A stretch of DNA of 64,000 bases from Mycobacterium colombiense CECT 3035 (GTDB lineage Bacteria > Actinomycetota > Actinomycetes > Mycobacteriales > Mycobacteriaceae): contig NZ_CP020821.1 of the NCBI RefSeq assembly GCF_002105755.1, forward strand, positions 1,550,001 to 1,614,000, read 5' to 3'. Numbering within the stretch: the stretch's first letter is position 1; each line of letters begins with the position of its first letter. This document shows positions 9,537 through 17,936 of the stretch, one piece after another. A program made the translations under genes and the position numbers. The notes under the pieces are model-generated. The model ran no database searches. It was not told the DNA's origin and was given only the letters and a program-made list of their open reading frames with translations.

Positions 9537-9565
9537 CTTAAATGAAAACGCTATTTTCACTTAAG
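9537..9565. promoter_or_regulatory. Palindromic operator, 12-base arms
   Basis: Left arm 9537-9548 (CTTAAATGAAAA) and right arm 9554-9565 (TTTTCACTTAAG) are inverted repeats with one mismatch in 12, separated by 5 bases. It is AT-rich in a GC-rich genome and covers the predicted transcription start and first 30 transcribed bases of the DUF1214 operon, a classic repressor position. The TetR gene two genes downstream is the obvious candidate ligand-responsive repressor, which is inference. Confidence 0.65.
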
Positions 9566-9595
9566 AACGCGGAGCACCGATCGAGGTAGGCAATC

Positions 9596-10834
9596 ATGGG
9601 CGATCCGAACAAGCCGCTGGCGTGGTTGCCGTTCACGATCGCCGAGGCGGCCTTGGAATCGCCGGCCGGGACGAGCGATCCCGATCTGTTTGCGGCATGG
9701 TCACAGCTCTTGAGCCGGCTCAACGACGCCGCGCAGACCGTCGAATCCGAGCCGGCAAGCCGCAATCGGATCGACGCCGCCGCCGGGATCCGGCACCTGC
9801 TGGTGCTGCTGGCCGCGGGTGTCGACGAAGCGCTGCGGTTCGATCCGAATCCCGCGCTGCGCGTCCAGCGCACCAGCACCGACGACATCGTGACCTGGGG
9901 AATGGAGTGCCCGGACTGCCTCTACACCCGCGCCGCATTGCGGGGAGGCGAGAGCTATCGGCTGTACGGCAACCGCGGCACCGCCCGCTACGTCGGGCTG
10001 CAGACGATGAACGGCATCACCGCAACCGCCAACGAGTTGGTCGACGAGCTCGAAACGGATCCCGACGGGAATTTCGAGGTGGTGCTGTCGGCCTCGAAAC
10101 AGCCGGGGCGAGCGGGCAATTGGATGCGCATCGACGGTGAGCATCCCACGCTGACGGTGCGGCACTTCTTCTACGACTGGGATACCGAGGTGGCATCGTC
10201 GCTGCGCATCGAGCGACTCGGTGACCCGGTCCGCGCGACACCCCGCCCGGTCGATCCCTACTCGGCGGTCACACGGCAACTGACCGCGCTCGGCGACTTC
10301 GTCGCGGACAACCTGGCGTTCTTTTTGCAGTTCGGGGCCGCCGCACCGCCCAACGGCTTCCTGCCCGCGATCGATCGCACCGACATGGGGGCCGCGGCGG
10401 AGAACCGGCCGGTGATCGGCCGGTGGGAGCTGCAGCCGGGCCAGGCCTTGGTGGTCGAGGTGGAACCACCGCGCGGCGTCTACTGGAGCTTCTCGATCGG
10501 CAACCCGTGGTGGGAGACGATCCATTACGGGCGCCACCAGTCCAGCCTGAATGCCCACCAGGCCGCCGTGGATTCCGATGGATTGGTCCGCGTGGTGCTG
10601 TGCGACCGTGACCCCGGGATCGCCAACTGGCTGGACACCGCCGGCCACAGCAACGGCCCGATCATCCTGCGCTGCGTGCGGACCGAAACGGCGCCCACCC
10701 CGAGGACACGGGTGGTGCCGTTCGACGCCATCCGCACCGAATTGCCCTCGGACACCAGACAAGTCAACCCCGAAGAGCGCGCGGCCATCCTCGCGGCACG
10801 GCGGCGCGCGGTGCACGAAAGGTTCGGACGGTGA
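9596..10834 (+). CDS. DUF1214 domain-containing protein
   Basis: A 412-residue protein of unknown function. DUF1214-like segments are visible: ESYRLYGNRGTARYVGLQ near residue 120, GNFEVVLSA, and the C-terminal block PPRGVYWSFSIGNPWWETIHYGRHQSSLN near residues 285-315. No signal peptide or membrane helix is evident. GAGGTAGG at 9583-9590 precedes the ATG. Its stop overlaps the GTG of the sulfotransferase gene (GTGA), implying translational coupling. The cassette with sulfotransferase, TetR and SDR suggests a small regulated metabolic unit for a hydrophobic alcohol or steroid-like substrate, but this is inference from partners. Confidence 0.8.
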   Translation: MGDPNKPLAWLPFTIAEAALESPAGTSDPDLFAAWSQLLSRLNDAAQTVESEPASRNRIDAAAGIRHLLVLLAAGVDEALRFDPNPALRVQRTSTDDIVTWGMECPDCLYTRAALRGGESYRLYGNRGTARYVGLQTMNGITATANELVDELETDPDGNFEVVLSASKQPGRAGNWMRIDGEHPTLTVRHFFYDWDTEVASSLRIERLGDPVRATPRPVDPYSAVTRQLTALGDFVADNLAFFLQFGAAAPPNGFLPAIDRTDMGAAAENRPVIGRWELQPGQALVVEVEPPRGVYWSFSIGNPWWETIHYGRHQSSLNAHQAAVDSDGLVRVVLCDRDPGIANWLDTAGHSNGPIILRCVRTETAPTPRTRVVPFDAIRTELPSDTRQVNPEERAAILAARRRAVHERFGR

Positions 10835-11976
10835 CCTTCGATGCTGACGAGCTGGAGGACGGCGCTCGAAGCGCAACCGGCCTCGACGATTTCGGGTCGT
10901 CCTACTACCGCGAGGGACTCGAACGCATCGTCGACGCGCTGAACAGCGAGGCGGACCTCAACGACATCGGGCGGGTCATCCAGCACGCCACCGTCAGCAA
11001 CGCGCTGATCCAACGGCTCAAGGTCGAGGATGTCTACCGGCAGCACCCCGAGATCGACGACCAGACGGTCGGTGGCCCCGTCTTCGTGATCGGCCTGCCC
11101 CGCACCGGAACCACCGCGCTGAGCCAGCTGGTGGCCGCCGATCCGCAGTTCCGATCGCTGCGGATGTGGGAGTCGCAGGCGCCCACCCCGCCGCCGGAAT
11201 CCGCCACCGAACACAGCGACCCGCGGATCGCGCAGGCCGAGGCCGGCCTGAAGATGCTCGACGACATGTTTCCGTTGATGAAGACGCTGTACAACTCCGA
11301 GGCCACAGCGCCGACCGAATGCCAGGACCTGATGGGAATGAGCTTCCGCACCTTCCACTTTGACGGCGCCGTGCGCGCACCCGGGTATCTCGCGTGGTTG
11401 ATGGGCTGCGACATGCGCGAGACCTACATCTTTCACCGGCGGGTGCTCCAGCTGCTGCAGTGGCACTGCCCGCCGGTGCTGTGGCATCTCAAGACACCTG
11501 TGCACATGTTCGCCCTCGACGCGCTCGTCGAGGCATATCCCGACGCCAAATTCCTTTGGAGTCATCGCGATCCGGCCAAAGTGATGGGGTCGGTCTGCAG
11601 TCTGATCCGGTACGTGCGTAGCTGGAGCAGCGACCGCGACGACGCGACCGAACTCGGCGCCGAGCAAGTCGACAGCTGGGTCGAAGGTGTCCGCCGGGCG
11701 ATGGATTTCCGCAGCCGGATGGGCGATGACCGGTTCGCCGACGTCTCGTTCGCGGACCTTCAGACGGATCCGGTCGGCACGCTGCAAACCAGTTACGCCA
11801 CCCTCGGCTTGACCTTCACCGACGACACCCTCGGGGCCGTCACGCGCTGGGCCACGGAGCACCGGCCCGGCTCACGCGGCACGCATGACTATGACCTGGC
11901 CGACTACGGCCTGACACCCCAAGGCGTTCGCGAGCGGTTCGCGGACTATCTCGCCGCCTACGACGCGACCGCCTGA
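10831..11976 (+). CDS. Sulfotransferase family protein
   Basis: A 381-residue PAPS-dependent sulfotransferase-like protein, of the bacterial Sulfotransfer_3/Stf type. The 5'-phosphosulfate loop is seen as VIGLPRTGTTAL near residues 86-97, and the 3'-phosphate-binding region as LWSHRDPAKVMGS near residue 235. LKTPVHMFALD and TECQDLMGM are typical of mycobacterial members. It would transfer sulfate from PAPS to a hydroxylated acceptor, unknown here. The GTG start overlaps the previous stop by 4 bases; the TetR gene starts 4 bases after its stop. Confidence 0.87.
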   Translation: MTFDADELEDGARSATGLDDFGSSYYREGLERIVDALNSEADLNDIGRVIQHATVSNALIQRLKVEDVYRQHPEIDDQTVGGPVFVIGLPRTGTTALSQLVAADPQFRSLRMWESQAPTPPPESATEHSDPRIAQAEAGLKMLDDMFPLMKTLYNSEATAPTECQDLMGMSFRTFHFDGAVRAPGYLAWLMGCDMRETYIFHRRVLQLLQWHCPPVLWHLKTPVHMFALDALVEAYPDAKFLWSHRDPAKVMGSVCSLIRYVRSWSSDRDDATELGAEQVDSWVEGVRRAMDFRSRMGDDRFADVSFADLQTDPVGTLQTSYATLGLTFTDDTLGAVTRWATEHRPGSRGTHDYDLADYGLTPQGVRERFADYLAAYDATA

Positions 11977-11980
11977 ATCC

Positions 11981-12592
11981 GTGAGCTCCCCCCGCACGCG
12001 GCGACGCGAAAAACTCGGCCCGGACGCCACGGTGCGCCGCGATATCCTGGCCGCCGCCTCAACCATCCTGCGGGAGCAGGGAATTGGAAAACTCAGCATC
12101 GGCGCGGTGCTGGAGGAGGCCGCCCTGGGCACCCGGGCGTTCTATCGGCACTTCGATTCGAAGGACGATCTGCTGACCGCGTTGTTTCTCGACATGGCGC
12201 GCGCGGAGGAACGGCGGCTGCGACGCCGGATGGCGTCTGCGGCCACGGAGGTCGACGCGGTCGCGGCGTGGATCGACGGACGACTCGACCTGGCGTTCGA
12301 TCACGCCATCAAATCCGACTTGCGTCGTGTGTCGATCCAGGCCCAGTCGCAGTCCTCCGCGCTGATACAACCCGCGTACGCGGAGATGCTCAAGCCGCTC
12401 GGCGAGGCGCTGCAGCGCGGCCTGCGCAGCGGGGTGTTCCACGGCGTCGACCCGGTGACGGACGCCCAGTTCATCCACGGGGTGGTCTGGGCGGGCATCA
12501 ACCGGCACTGGGCGACCGGCGATTGCGACCGCAACGTTCTCCGCGAACGCATGCTGCAGTTCTGCCTGCGTGGGCTGGGCGTGCGGGCCTGA
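11981..12592 (+). CDS. TetR family transcriptional regulator
   Basis: A 203-residue one-component regulator. The N-terminal helix-turn-helix is seen at residues about 18-64 (RRDILAAASTILREQG, KLSIGAVLEEAALGTRAFYRHFDSKDDLLTAL). The C-terminal ligand domain is helical and includes AWIDGRLDLAFDHAI. The start is a GTG at 11981, 4 bases after the sulfotransferase stop, so it is within the operon. It probably represses its own operon via the palindrome at 9537-9565; the effector is unknown. Confidence 0.88.
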   Translation: MSSPRTRRREKLGPDATVRRDILAAASTILREQGIGKLSIGAVLEEAALGTRAFYRHFDSKDDLLTALFLDMARAEERRLRRRMASAATEVDAVAAWIDGRLDLAFDHAIKSDLRRVSIQAQSQSSALIQPAYAEMLKPLGEALQRGLRSGVFHGVDPVTDAQFIHGVVWAGINRHWATGDCDRNVLRERMLQFCLRGLGVRA

Positions 12593-12616
12593 AGTACCGA
12601 TCAAAGGAGACGAGCG

Positions 12617-13420
12617 ATGGACCTGGGCTTTGCCGGATCGACGGCCGTGGTCACCGGCGGCAGCAAGGGCATGGGACTGGCCATCGCAGAAACCCTTGCG
12701 GCCGAAGGGGCCAGCGTGGCGGTGATGGCCAGAGGCCACCGCGCGCTCGAGGCCGCCGTCTCGTCGCTGCGCCGGGCCGGCGCTCCGGATGCCGTGGGCG
12801 TCAGCGTGGATATGACCGACGCCGCGTCCATCAGCGCCGGCTTCGCGGCCGTCGCACAGCGTTGGGGACAACTCAACACCCTCGTCCACACGATCGGACC
12901 GGGCGACGGCTATTTCGAGCAGATGGACGACGCACAATGGGACGAGGCGTTCACCCTCGGCACGATGTCGGGCGTCCGATCGATTCGCGCCGCCCTGCCG
13001 CTGCTGCGCTCCGCGGACTGGGCCCGCATCGTGACGCTGTCCGCGCATTCGATTCAGCGCCAAAACCCGCGGATCGTCGCCTACACGGCGGCGAAATCGG
13101 CGTTGGCCAGCGTCACCAAGAATCTATCGAAAAGCCTTGCCAAGGACGGCATTCTGGTCAACTGCGTGTGCCCGGGCACCATCGTCACCGCAAGCTTCAC
13201 CGAAGCGCTCAGGGACATCCTCGCGGCCGACGGCCTGGACGCCACCGATCCGGTCGACGTCATGACCTGGATCGACGACAACTTTCACCAGCCCTGTGAC
13301 CTCGGCCGCGCCGGGCTGCCCGAAGAGGTCGCCTCCCTGACCGCCTACCTGGCGTCGCGGCGCAACGGCTATGTCACCGGCGCGACGGTCAACGTGGACG
13401 GCGGGTCGGACTTCATCTAG
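12617..13420 (+). CDS. Short-chain dehydrogenase/reductase
   Basis: A 267-residue classical SDR. The cofactor loop is TGGSKGMG (residues 13-20), the catalytic serine and YxxxK are S142, Y156 and K160 (VAYTAAKSALAS), and the C terminus has GYVTGATVNVDGGSDFI. M36-A-R-G after the second strand suits NADP(H). AAAGGAG at 12603-12609 is a strong ribosome site. It closes the DUF1214-sulfotransferase-TetR cassette and is followed by a strong bidirectional stem-loop. Substrate unknown. Confidence 0.9.
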   Translation: MDLGFAGSTAVVTGGSKGMGLAIAETLAAEGASVAVMARGHRALEAAVSSLRRAGAPDAVGVSVDMTDAASISAGFAAVAQRWGQLNTLVHTIGPGDGYFEQMDDAQWDEAFTLGTMSGVRSIRAALPLLRSADWARIVTLSAHSIQRQNPRIVAYTAAKSALASVTKNLSKSLAKDGILVNCVCPGTIVTASFTEALRDILAADGLDATDPVDVMTWIDDNFHQPCDLGRAGLPEEVASLTAYLASRRNGYVTGATVNVDGGSDFI

Positions 13421-13449
13421 GGGGACCCGTCAGCGCTCACCCGTCAGCT

Positions 13450-13505
13450 CGAGTGTGACGGCACAGTCACTTTGGTGCTCCAGCGTGACTGCACCGTCAC
13501 ACTCG
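13450..13505. terminator. Long stem-loop between convergent operons
   Basis: Two 21-base arms (13450-13470 and 13485-13505) are complementary at all but two adjacent positions, with a 14-base loop. Arms start CGAGTGTGACGG and end CCGTCACACTCG. It sits exactly between the SDR stop at 13420 and the convergent cobN stop at 13532 and lacks a clear U-tract, as many mycobacterial terminators do. It would work on both strands. Confidence 0.7.
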
Positions 13506-13531
13506 CGGTCGCGTGGTGCGCCGGCACTGGC

Positions 13532-16500
13532 TCAGCCTTCCAGATCGCCCTCGGTTTCCAGCAGCGCCTGGCGCAAGCCGTCGAGGGTTTCGCGCTGCGG
13601 CTCCGCCCACATGCCACGCCCGGCCGCCTCCAGCAGCCGCTCGGCCATGCCGTGCAGCGCCCAGGGGTTGGATTCCGACATGAACTTGCGGTTCTCCGGG
13701 TCCAGCACGTAGCGCTCGGTGAGCTGTTCGTACATCCAGTCGGCCATGACCCCGGCCGTCGCGTCGTAGCCGAACAGGTAGTCCACGGTCGCCGCCATCT
13801 CGAACGCGCCCTTGTATCCGTGCCGCCGCATCGCCGACATCCAGCGCGGATTGACCACCCGCGCCCGGAACACGCGGGTGGTCTCCTCCGACAGGGTGCG
13901 GGTGCGGATCGCGTCGGGGCGGGTGTTGTCGCCGATATAGGCGGCGGGCGCCTGCCCGGTCAGTGCGCGCACCGTGGCCACCATGCCCCCGTGGTACTGG
14001 AAATAGTCGTCGGAGTCGGCGATGTCGTGTTCGCGGGTGTCGGTGTTCTTCGCTGCCACCGCGATGCGCCGGTACTGCCGGTTCATGTCGTCGACGGCCT
14101 CGCGGCCATCGAGGTCCCGGCCGTAGGCGAAGCCGCCCCACGCGGTGTACACGGCGGCGAGGTCGGCGTCGTCGCGCCAGTTGCGGCTGTCGATCAGCTG
14201 CAGCAGGCCCGCGCCGTAGGTGCCCGGCTTGGAGCCGAAAATCCTTGTGGTGGAACGGCGTTGGTCGCCGTGCTGGGCCAGGTCGGCCTGGGCGTGCGCG
14301 CGGACGAAGTTGTCCTCGTCGGGCTCGTCGAGCTCGGCGACCAGCCGCACCGCGTCGTCGAGCATCGTCACGACGTGCGGGAAGGCATCCCGGAAGAAAC
14401 CGGAGATGCGCACCGTCACGTCGATGCGCGGGCGGTCCAGCTCGGCCAGCGGAATCGCCGCCAGATCGACGACGCGCCGCGACGCGTCGTCCCACACCGG
14501 CCGAACACCGAGCAGGGCAAGGACTTCGGCGATGTCGTCACCGGCGGTGCGCATGGCCGAGGTGCCCCACACCGACAACCCGACCGATTGCGGCCACCGC
14601 CCGTGGTCGTCGCGGTAGCGGGCCAGCAGCGAATCCGCCAGTGCCACGCCGGCTTCCCAGGCCAGCCGGGACGGGACCGCCTTGGGGTCGACGGAATAGA
14701 AGTTGCGGCCGGTGGGCAGCACGTTGACCAGGCCGCGCAGCGGGGATCCGGACGGCCCGGCCGGGATGAACCGGCCGTCCAGGGCGCGCAACACCTGCTC
14801 GATTTCGGCGGCGGTGCCGGCGAGCCGCGGCACCACTTCGGTGGCGGCGAATCGCAGCACCGCGGCGACCTCAGCGTTGTCGGTGATCCGTTCGGCCGCA
14901 TCGGCATCCCACCCGCTCGCCTGCAGGGCACCCACGAGCTCGCGGGCCACGCGCTCGGTGCGATCGACCGCCGCGCGGTCGTCGGTGCCGTCCTCGGCCA
15001 GGCCCAGGGCCTGCCGCAATCCGGGCAGGGTATGCTCGCCGCCGAACAGTTGGCGGGCGCGCAGGATCGCCAGCACCAGGTCGAGTTCGGCTTGCCCCGT
15101 TGGCTTTTGCCCCAGGATGTGCAGGCCGTCGCGGATCTGGACGTCCTTGATCTCGCACAGCCAGCCGTCGACGTGCAGCAGCATGTCGTCGAACGAGTCT
15201 TCCTCGGGCCGTTCGGTCAACCCCAGATCGTGGTCCATCTTCGCGGCCCGCATCAGCGTCCAGATCTGCTGGCGGATGGCGGGCAGCTTGCCGGGGTCCA
15301 GCGCGGCGACGTTGGCGTGCTCGTCCAGCAGCTGTTCCAAACGCGCGATGTCACCGTAGGATTCGGCGCGCGCCATCGGCGGGATGAGATGGTCGACCAG
15401 AACGGCGTGCGCGCGCCTTTTGGCCTGCGTGCCCTCGCCGGGATCGTTGACCAGGAACGGGTAGATCATCGGCAGGTCGCCCAGCGCGGCGTCGGGGCCG
15501 CAGGCCGCCGACATGCCCAGCGTCTTGCCGGGCAGCCATTCCAGGTTGCCGTGCTTGCCCAGATGCACCACGGCGTGCGACCCGAACCCGACGTCCAGCC
15601 AGTGGTAGGCGGCCAGGTAGTGGTGGCTGGGCGGCAGGTCCGGGTCGTGGTAGATGGCGACCGGGTTTTCCCCGAAGCCGCGGGGCGGCTGCACCATCAG
15701 CACCAGGTTGTCCGATTGCATTGCGGCGATCACGATTTCGCCGTCGGGATCGTGGCTGCGGTCGACGAAAAGATTCCCGGGCGCCGGGCCCCAGTGCTCG
15801 GTGACGGCGTCGGTGAATTCGGTGGGCAAGGTTGCGAACCAATCGCGGTAATCCTTGGCGGACACCCGGATCGGGTTGCCCGCCAGCTGGCCCTCGGTGA
15901 GCCAGTCGGGGTCCTGGCCGCCCCGCTCGATCAGCGCGTGGATCAGGGCGTCGCCGTCGTCGGCCTCGACGCCCGGCAGCTCACCCACCCGGTAGCCGTG
16001 CTCGCGCATCGCTCGCAGCAGTGCGACCGCACTGGCCGGCGTGTCCAACCCGACCGCGTTACCGATGCGGGCGTGCTTGGTGGGATAGGCGGAGAACACC
16101 AGGGCCACCCGCTTGTCCGCCGGCGCGACGCGACGCAGCCGCGCGTGGCGCACCGCCAGCCCCGCGACCCGGGCGCAGCGTTCCGCGTCGGCGACATACG
16201 AGATCAGGCCGTCGTCGTCGATCTCCTTGAAGGAGAACGGCACCGTGATGATGCGGCCGTCGAACTCGGGTACCGCCACCTGGCTTGCCACGTCGAGCGG
16301 GCTCAGGCCGTCGTCGTTGGCGCGCCATTGGGCCCGCGGGCTGGTCAGGCACAGCCCCTGCAGGATTGGAATATCCAGCGCGGCAAGGTGTTCGACGTTC
16401 CAGCTGTCGTCGGGACCACCGGCCGCCGCCTCCGCAGGCCTCAGTCCCCCGGCCGCCAGGACGGTGACCACCATGGCGTCGGCGTCGCCCAGCCGTTGCA

Positions 16501-17107
16501 GCAGTTCGGGTTCGGCGGTGCGCAGCGACGCGCAGTAGACCGGCATCGCCCGGGCGCCGGCGTCCTCGATGGCCCGGCACAGCGCCTCGACGTAGCCGGT
16601 GTTGCCGGCCAAGTGCTGCGCGCGGTAGTACAGCACGGCGATCGTCGGGCCGTCGGTGTCAACGGCGTTCGGCCGCGGGAGTTCCCCCCACGTCGGCGTC
16701 ACGACCGGCGGGGTGAATCCGAACCCGGTCATCAGCACGGTGTCCGAGAGGAAGGCATGCAGCTGGCGCAGGTTGTCCACGCCGCCGTGGGCCAGGTAGA
16801 TGTGCGCCTGCACCGCGATGCCGGCCGCAAGCGTGGACAGACCGGTCAACTCGGCGTCGGCGGCCTGCTCGCCGCTGACCAGCACCGTGGGCACCCCGCT
16901 GGCGATCACCGTGTCGATGCCGCTCTGCCACGCCCGGTAGCCGCCGAGGATTCGCACCACCACGATGGCGACGTCGGCCAGCAGGTGGGGCAGTTCGTCT
17001 TCGGACAGCCGCGACGGGTTGGCCCACCGATAGTTCTTCCCGCTGGAACGGGCGCTGATCAGGTCCGTATCGGACGTCGACAGCAGCAGGATGGTCGGCT
17101 CAGCCAC
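13532..17107 (-). CDS. cobN: Cobaltochelatase subunit CobN
   Basis: The 1191-residue large subunit of aerobic cobaltochelatase, which inserts Co2+ into hydrogenobyrinic acid a,c-diamide with ATP and the CobS/CobT partners. The start MAEPTILLLSTSDTDLISA and conserved blocks VHLGKHGNLEWLPGK, PFLVNDPGEGTQAKRR, GGFAYGRD, YKGAFEMAATVDYLFGYDAT and ENRKFMSESNPWALHGMAERLLEAA identify it. Length is close to M. tuberculosis Rv2062c. It lies 47 bases downstream of an alpha/beta hydrolase gene and is convergent with the SDR cassette. No cobalamin riboswitch was seen upstream. Confidence 0.97.
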   Translation of the reverse strand: MAEPTILLLSTSDTDLISARSSGKNYRWANPSRLSEDELPHLLADVAIVVVRILGGYRAWQSGIDTVIASGVPTVLVSGEQAADAELTGLSTLAAGIAVQAHIYLAHGGVDNLRQLHAFLSDTVLMTGFGFTPPVVTPTWGELPRPNAVDTDGPTIAVLYYRAQHLAGNTGYVEALCRAIEDAGARAMPVYCASLRTAEPELLQRLGDADAMVVTVLAAGGLRPAEAAAGGPDDSWNVEHLAALDIPILQGLCLTSPRAQWRANDDGLSPLDVASQVAVPEFDGRIITVPFSFKEIDDDGLISYVADAERCARVAGLAVRHARLRRVAPADKRVALVFSAYPTKHARIGNAVGLDTPASAVALLRAMREHGYRVGELPGVEADDGDALIHALIERGGQDPDWLTEGQLAGNPIRVSAKDYRDWFATLPTEFTDAVTEHWGPAPGNLFVDRSHDPDGEIVIAAMQSDNLVLMVQPPRGFGENPVAIYHDPDLPPSHHYLAAYHWLDVGFGSHAVVHLGKHGNLEWLPGKTLGMSAACGPDAALGDLPMIYPFLVNDPGEGTQAKRRAHAVLVDHLIPPMARAESYGDIARLEQLLDEHANVAALDPGKLPAIRQQIWTLMRAAKMDHDLGLTERPEEDSFDDMLLHVDGWLCEIKDVQIRDGLHILGQKPTGQAELDLVLAILRARQLFGGEHTLPGLRQALGLAEDGTDDRAAVDRTERVARELVGALQASGWDADAAERITDNAEVAAVLRFAATEVVPRLAGTAAEIEQVLRALDGRFIPAGPSGSPLRGLVNVLPTGRNFYSVDPKAVPSRLAWEAGVALADSLLARYRDDHGRWPQSVGLSVWGTSAMRTAGDDIAEVLALLGVRPVWDDASRRVVDLAAIPLAELDRPRIDVTVRISGFFRDAFPHVVTMLDDAVRLVAELDEPDEDNFVRAHAQADLAQHGDQRRSTTRIFGSKPGTYGAGLLQLIDSRNWRDDADLAAVYTAWGGFAYGRDLDGREAVDDMNRQYRRIAVAAKNTDTREHDIADSDDYFQYHGGMVATVRALTGQAPAAYIGDNTRPDAIRTRTLSEETTRVFRARVVNPRWMSAMRRHGYKGAFEMAATVDYLFGYDATAGVMADWMYEQLTERYVLDPENRKFMSESNPWALHGMAERLLEAAGRGMWAEPQRETLDGLRQALLETEGDLEG

Positions 17108-17154
17108 CCGTCATTCGTACCGCAACGAGGCGCGCTCGCGCGTACTGGGACCGA

Positions 17155-17835
17155 TCAACCACCCAGCATCGCCGCGATCCGGCCCGCGACCTGTTGCGCC
17201 ATGATTCGGGCCGGGCCGTCCTTGGCCGGTTCGTAGCGGTCCGCGAGGGCGTCGTAGTCCGCGCCGGCGATCGACCCGTGATCGGCGTCGAGCTCCACCA
17301 CCTCCACGGGCCAGCCGATGCGTTCCAGGCGGGCGGCGAAGTCCCTGCTGGCGTCCACCGGCACGACGTCATCGTCGAGGCCGTGCAGCAACGAGAACGG
17401 CGAACGGACCTCGGCGTCGCTCAGGCCGTCGGTCAGGGGCGCACCGGAGATCGGGTCGGGGACCATGAACGCTCCGGCGAGGCAGACCGTGTGCGCGGGA
17501 GTGAAGTCGAATTGCGCCGCGTGCAGTGTCACGCCCGCCGCGGCGGCGCCGCCCATCGACCACCCGACGAGCAGGATGCGCCCGGCGTCGACGGCGAGGT
17601 TGCGGGTGAACTCCAGCGACCGCAGCAGGTCCGCGCGGCCGCCGTCATCGGCGTGGGAGTTCCAGTCCGGTGCCACCACCACCGCGGAGCGCCCGGCCAG
17701 CATGCCGGCCAGGGGGCCGACGGCGGCGCGGGCATCGGTTTGCGCGCCGTGCCACAGCAAGATCGTCGACGGCGCCGGCTCGCCGAAGACGTCGGCCCAC
17801 CGGCCCGGGGCATACTCCACCGTCCTCACGGCCAC
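17155..17835 (-). CDS. Alpha/beta hydrolase (dienelactone hydrolase-like)
   Basis: A 226-residue alpha/beta hydrolase. The nucleophile elbow GWSMGGAA lies near residue 91, the oxyanion-side motif is LLWHGAQTD, the acid lies in LHGLDDDVVPVD and the histidine in LDADHGSI. Size and motifs suit a carboxylesterase or dienelactone hydrolase. It stands between cobN and the ABC importer on the same strand; about 100 bases upstream separate it from the importer. Any role in cobalamin metabolism is speculative. Confidence 0.82.
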   Translation of the reverse strand: MAVRTVEYAPGRWADVFGEPAPSTILLWHGAQTDARAAVGPLAGMLAGRSAVVVAPDWNSHADDGGRADLLRSLEFTRNLAVDAGRILLVGWSMGGAAAAGVTLHAAQFDFTPAHTVCLAGAFMVPDPISGAPLTDGLSDAEVRSPFSLLHGLDDDVVPVDASRDFAARLERIGWPVEVVELDADHGSIAGADYDALADRYEPAKDGPARIMAQQVAGRIAAMLGG

Positions 17836-17936
17836 GAGGATGCCCGTACTGACGCGTGTTCAATCCTCGATCGGGCAGAACTCTTTGTCGCGGCCCGTTG
17901 CCGCGCAGGAGCGACTGTGCCGCCACGACTCTCGGA

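Noticed and set aside
13472..17236. 1254-codon open frame opposite cobN
   Set aside because: It is the antisense shadow of a GC-rich gene; its composition is Gly/Arg/Val/His-rich without domain motifs, while cobN shows full conservation.
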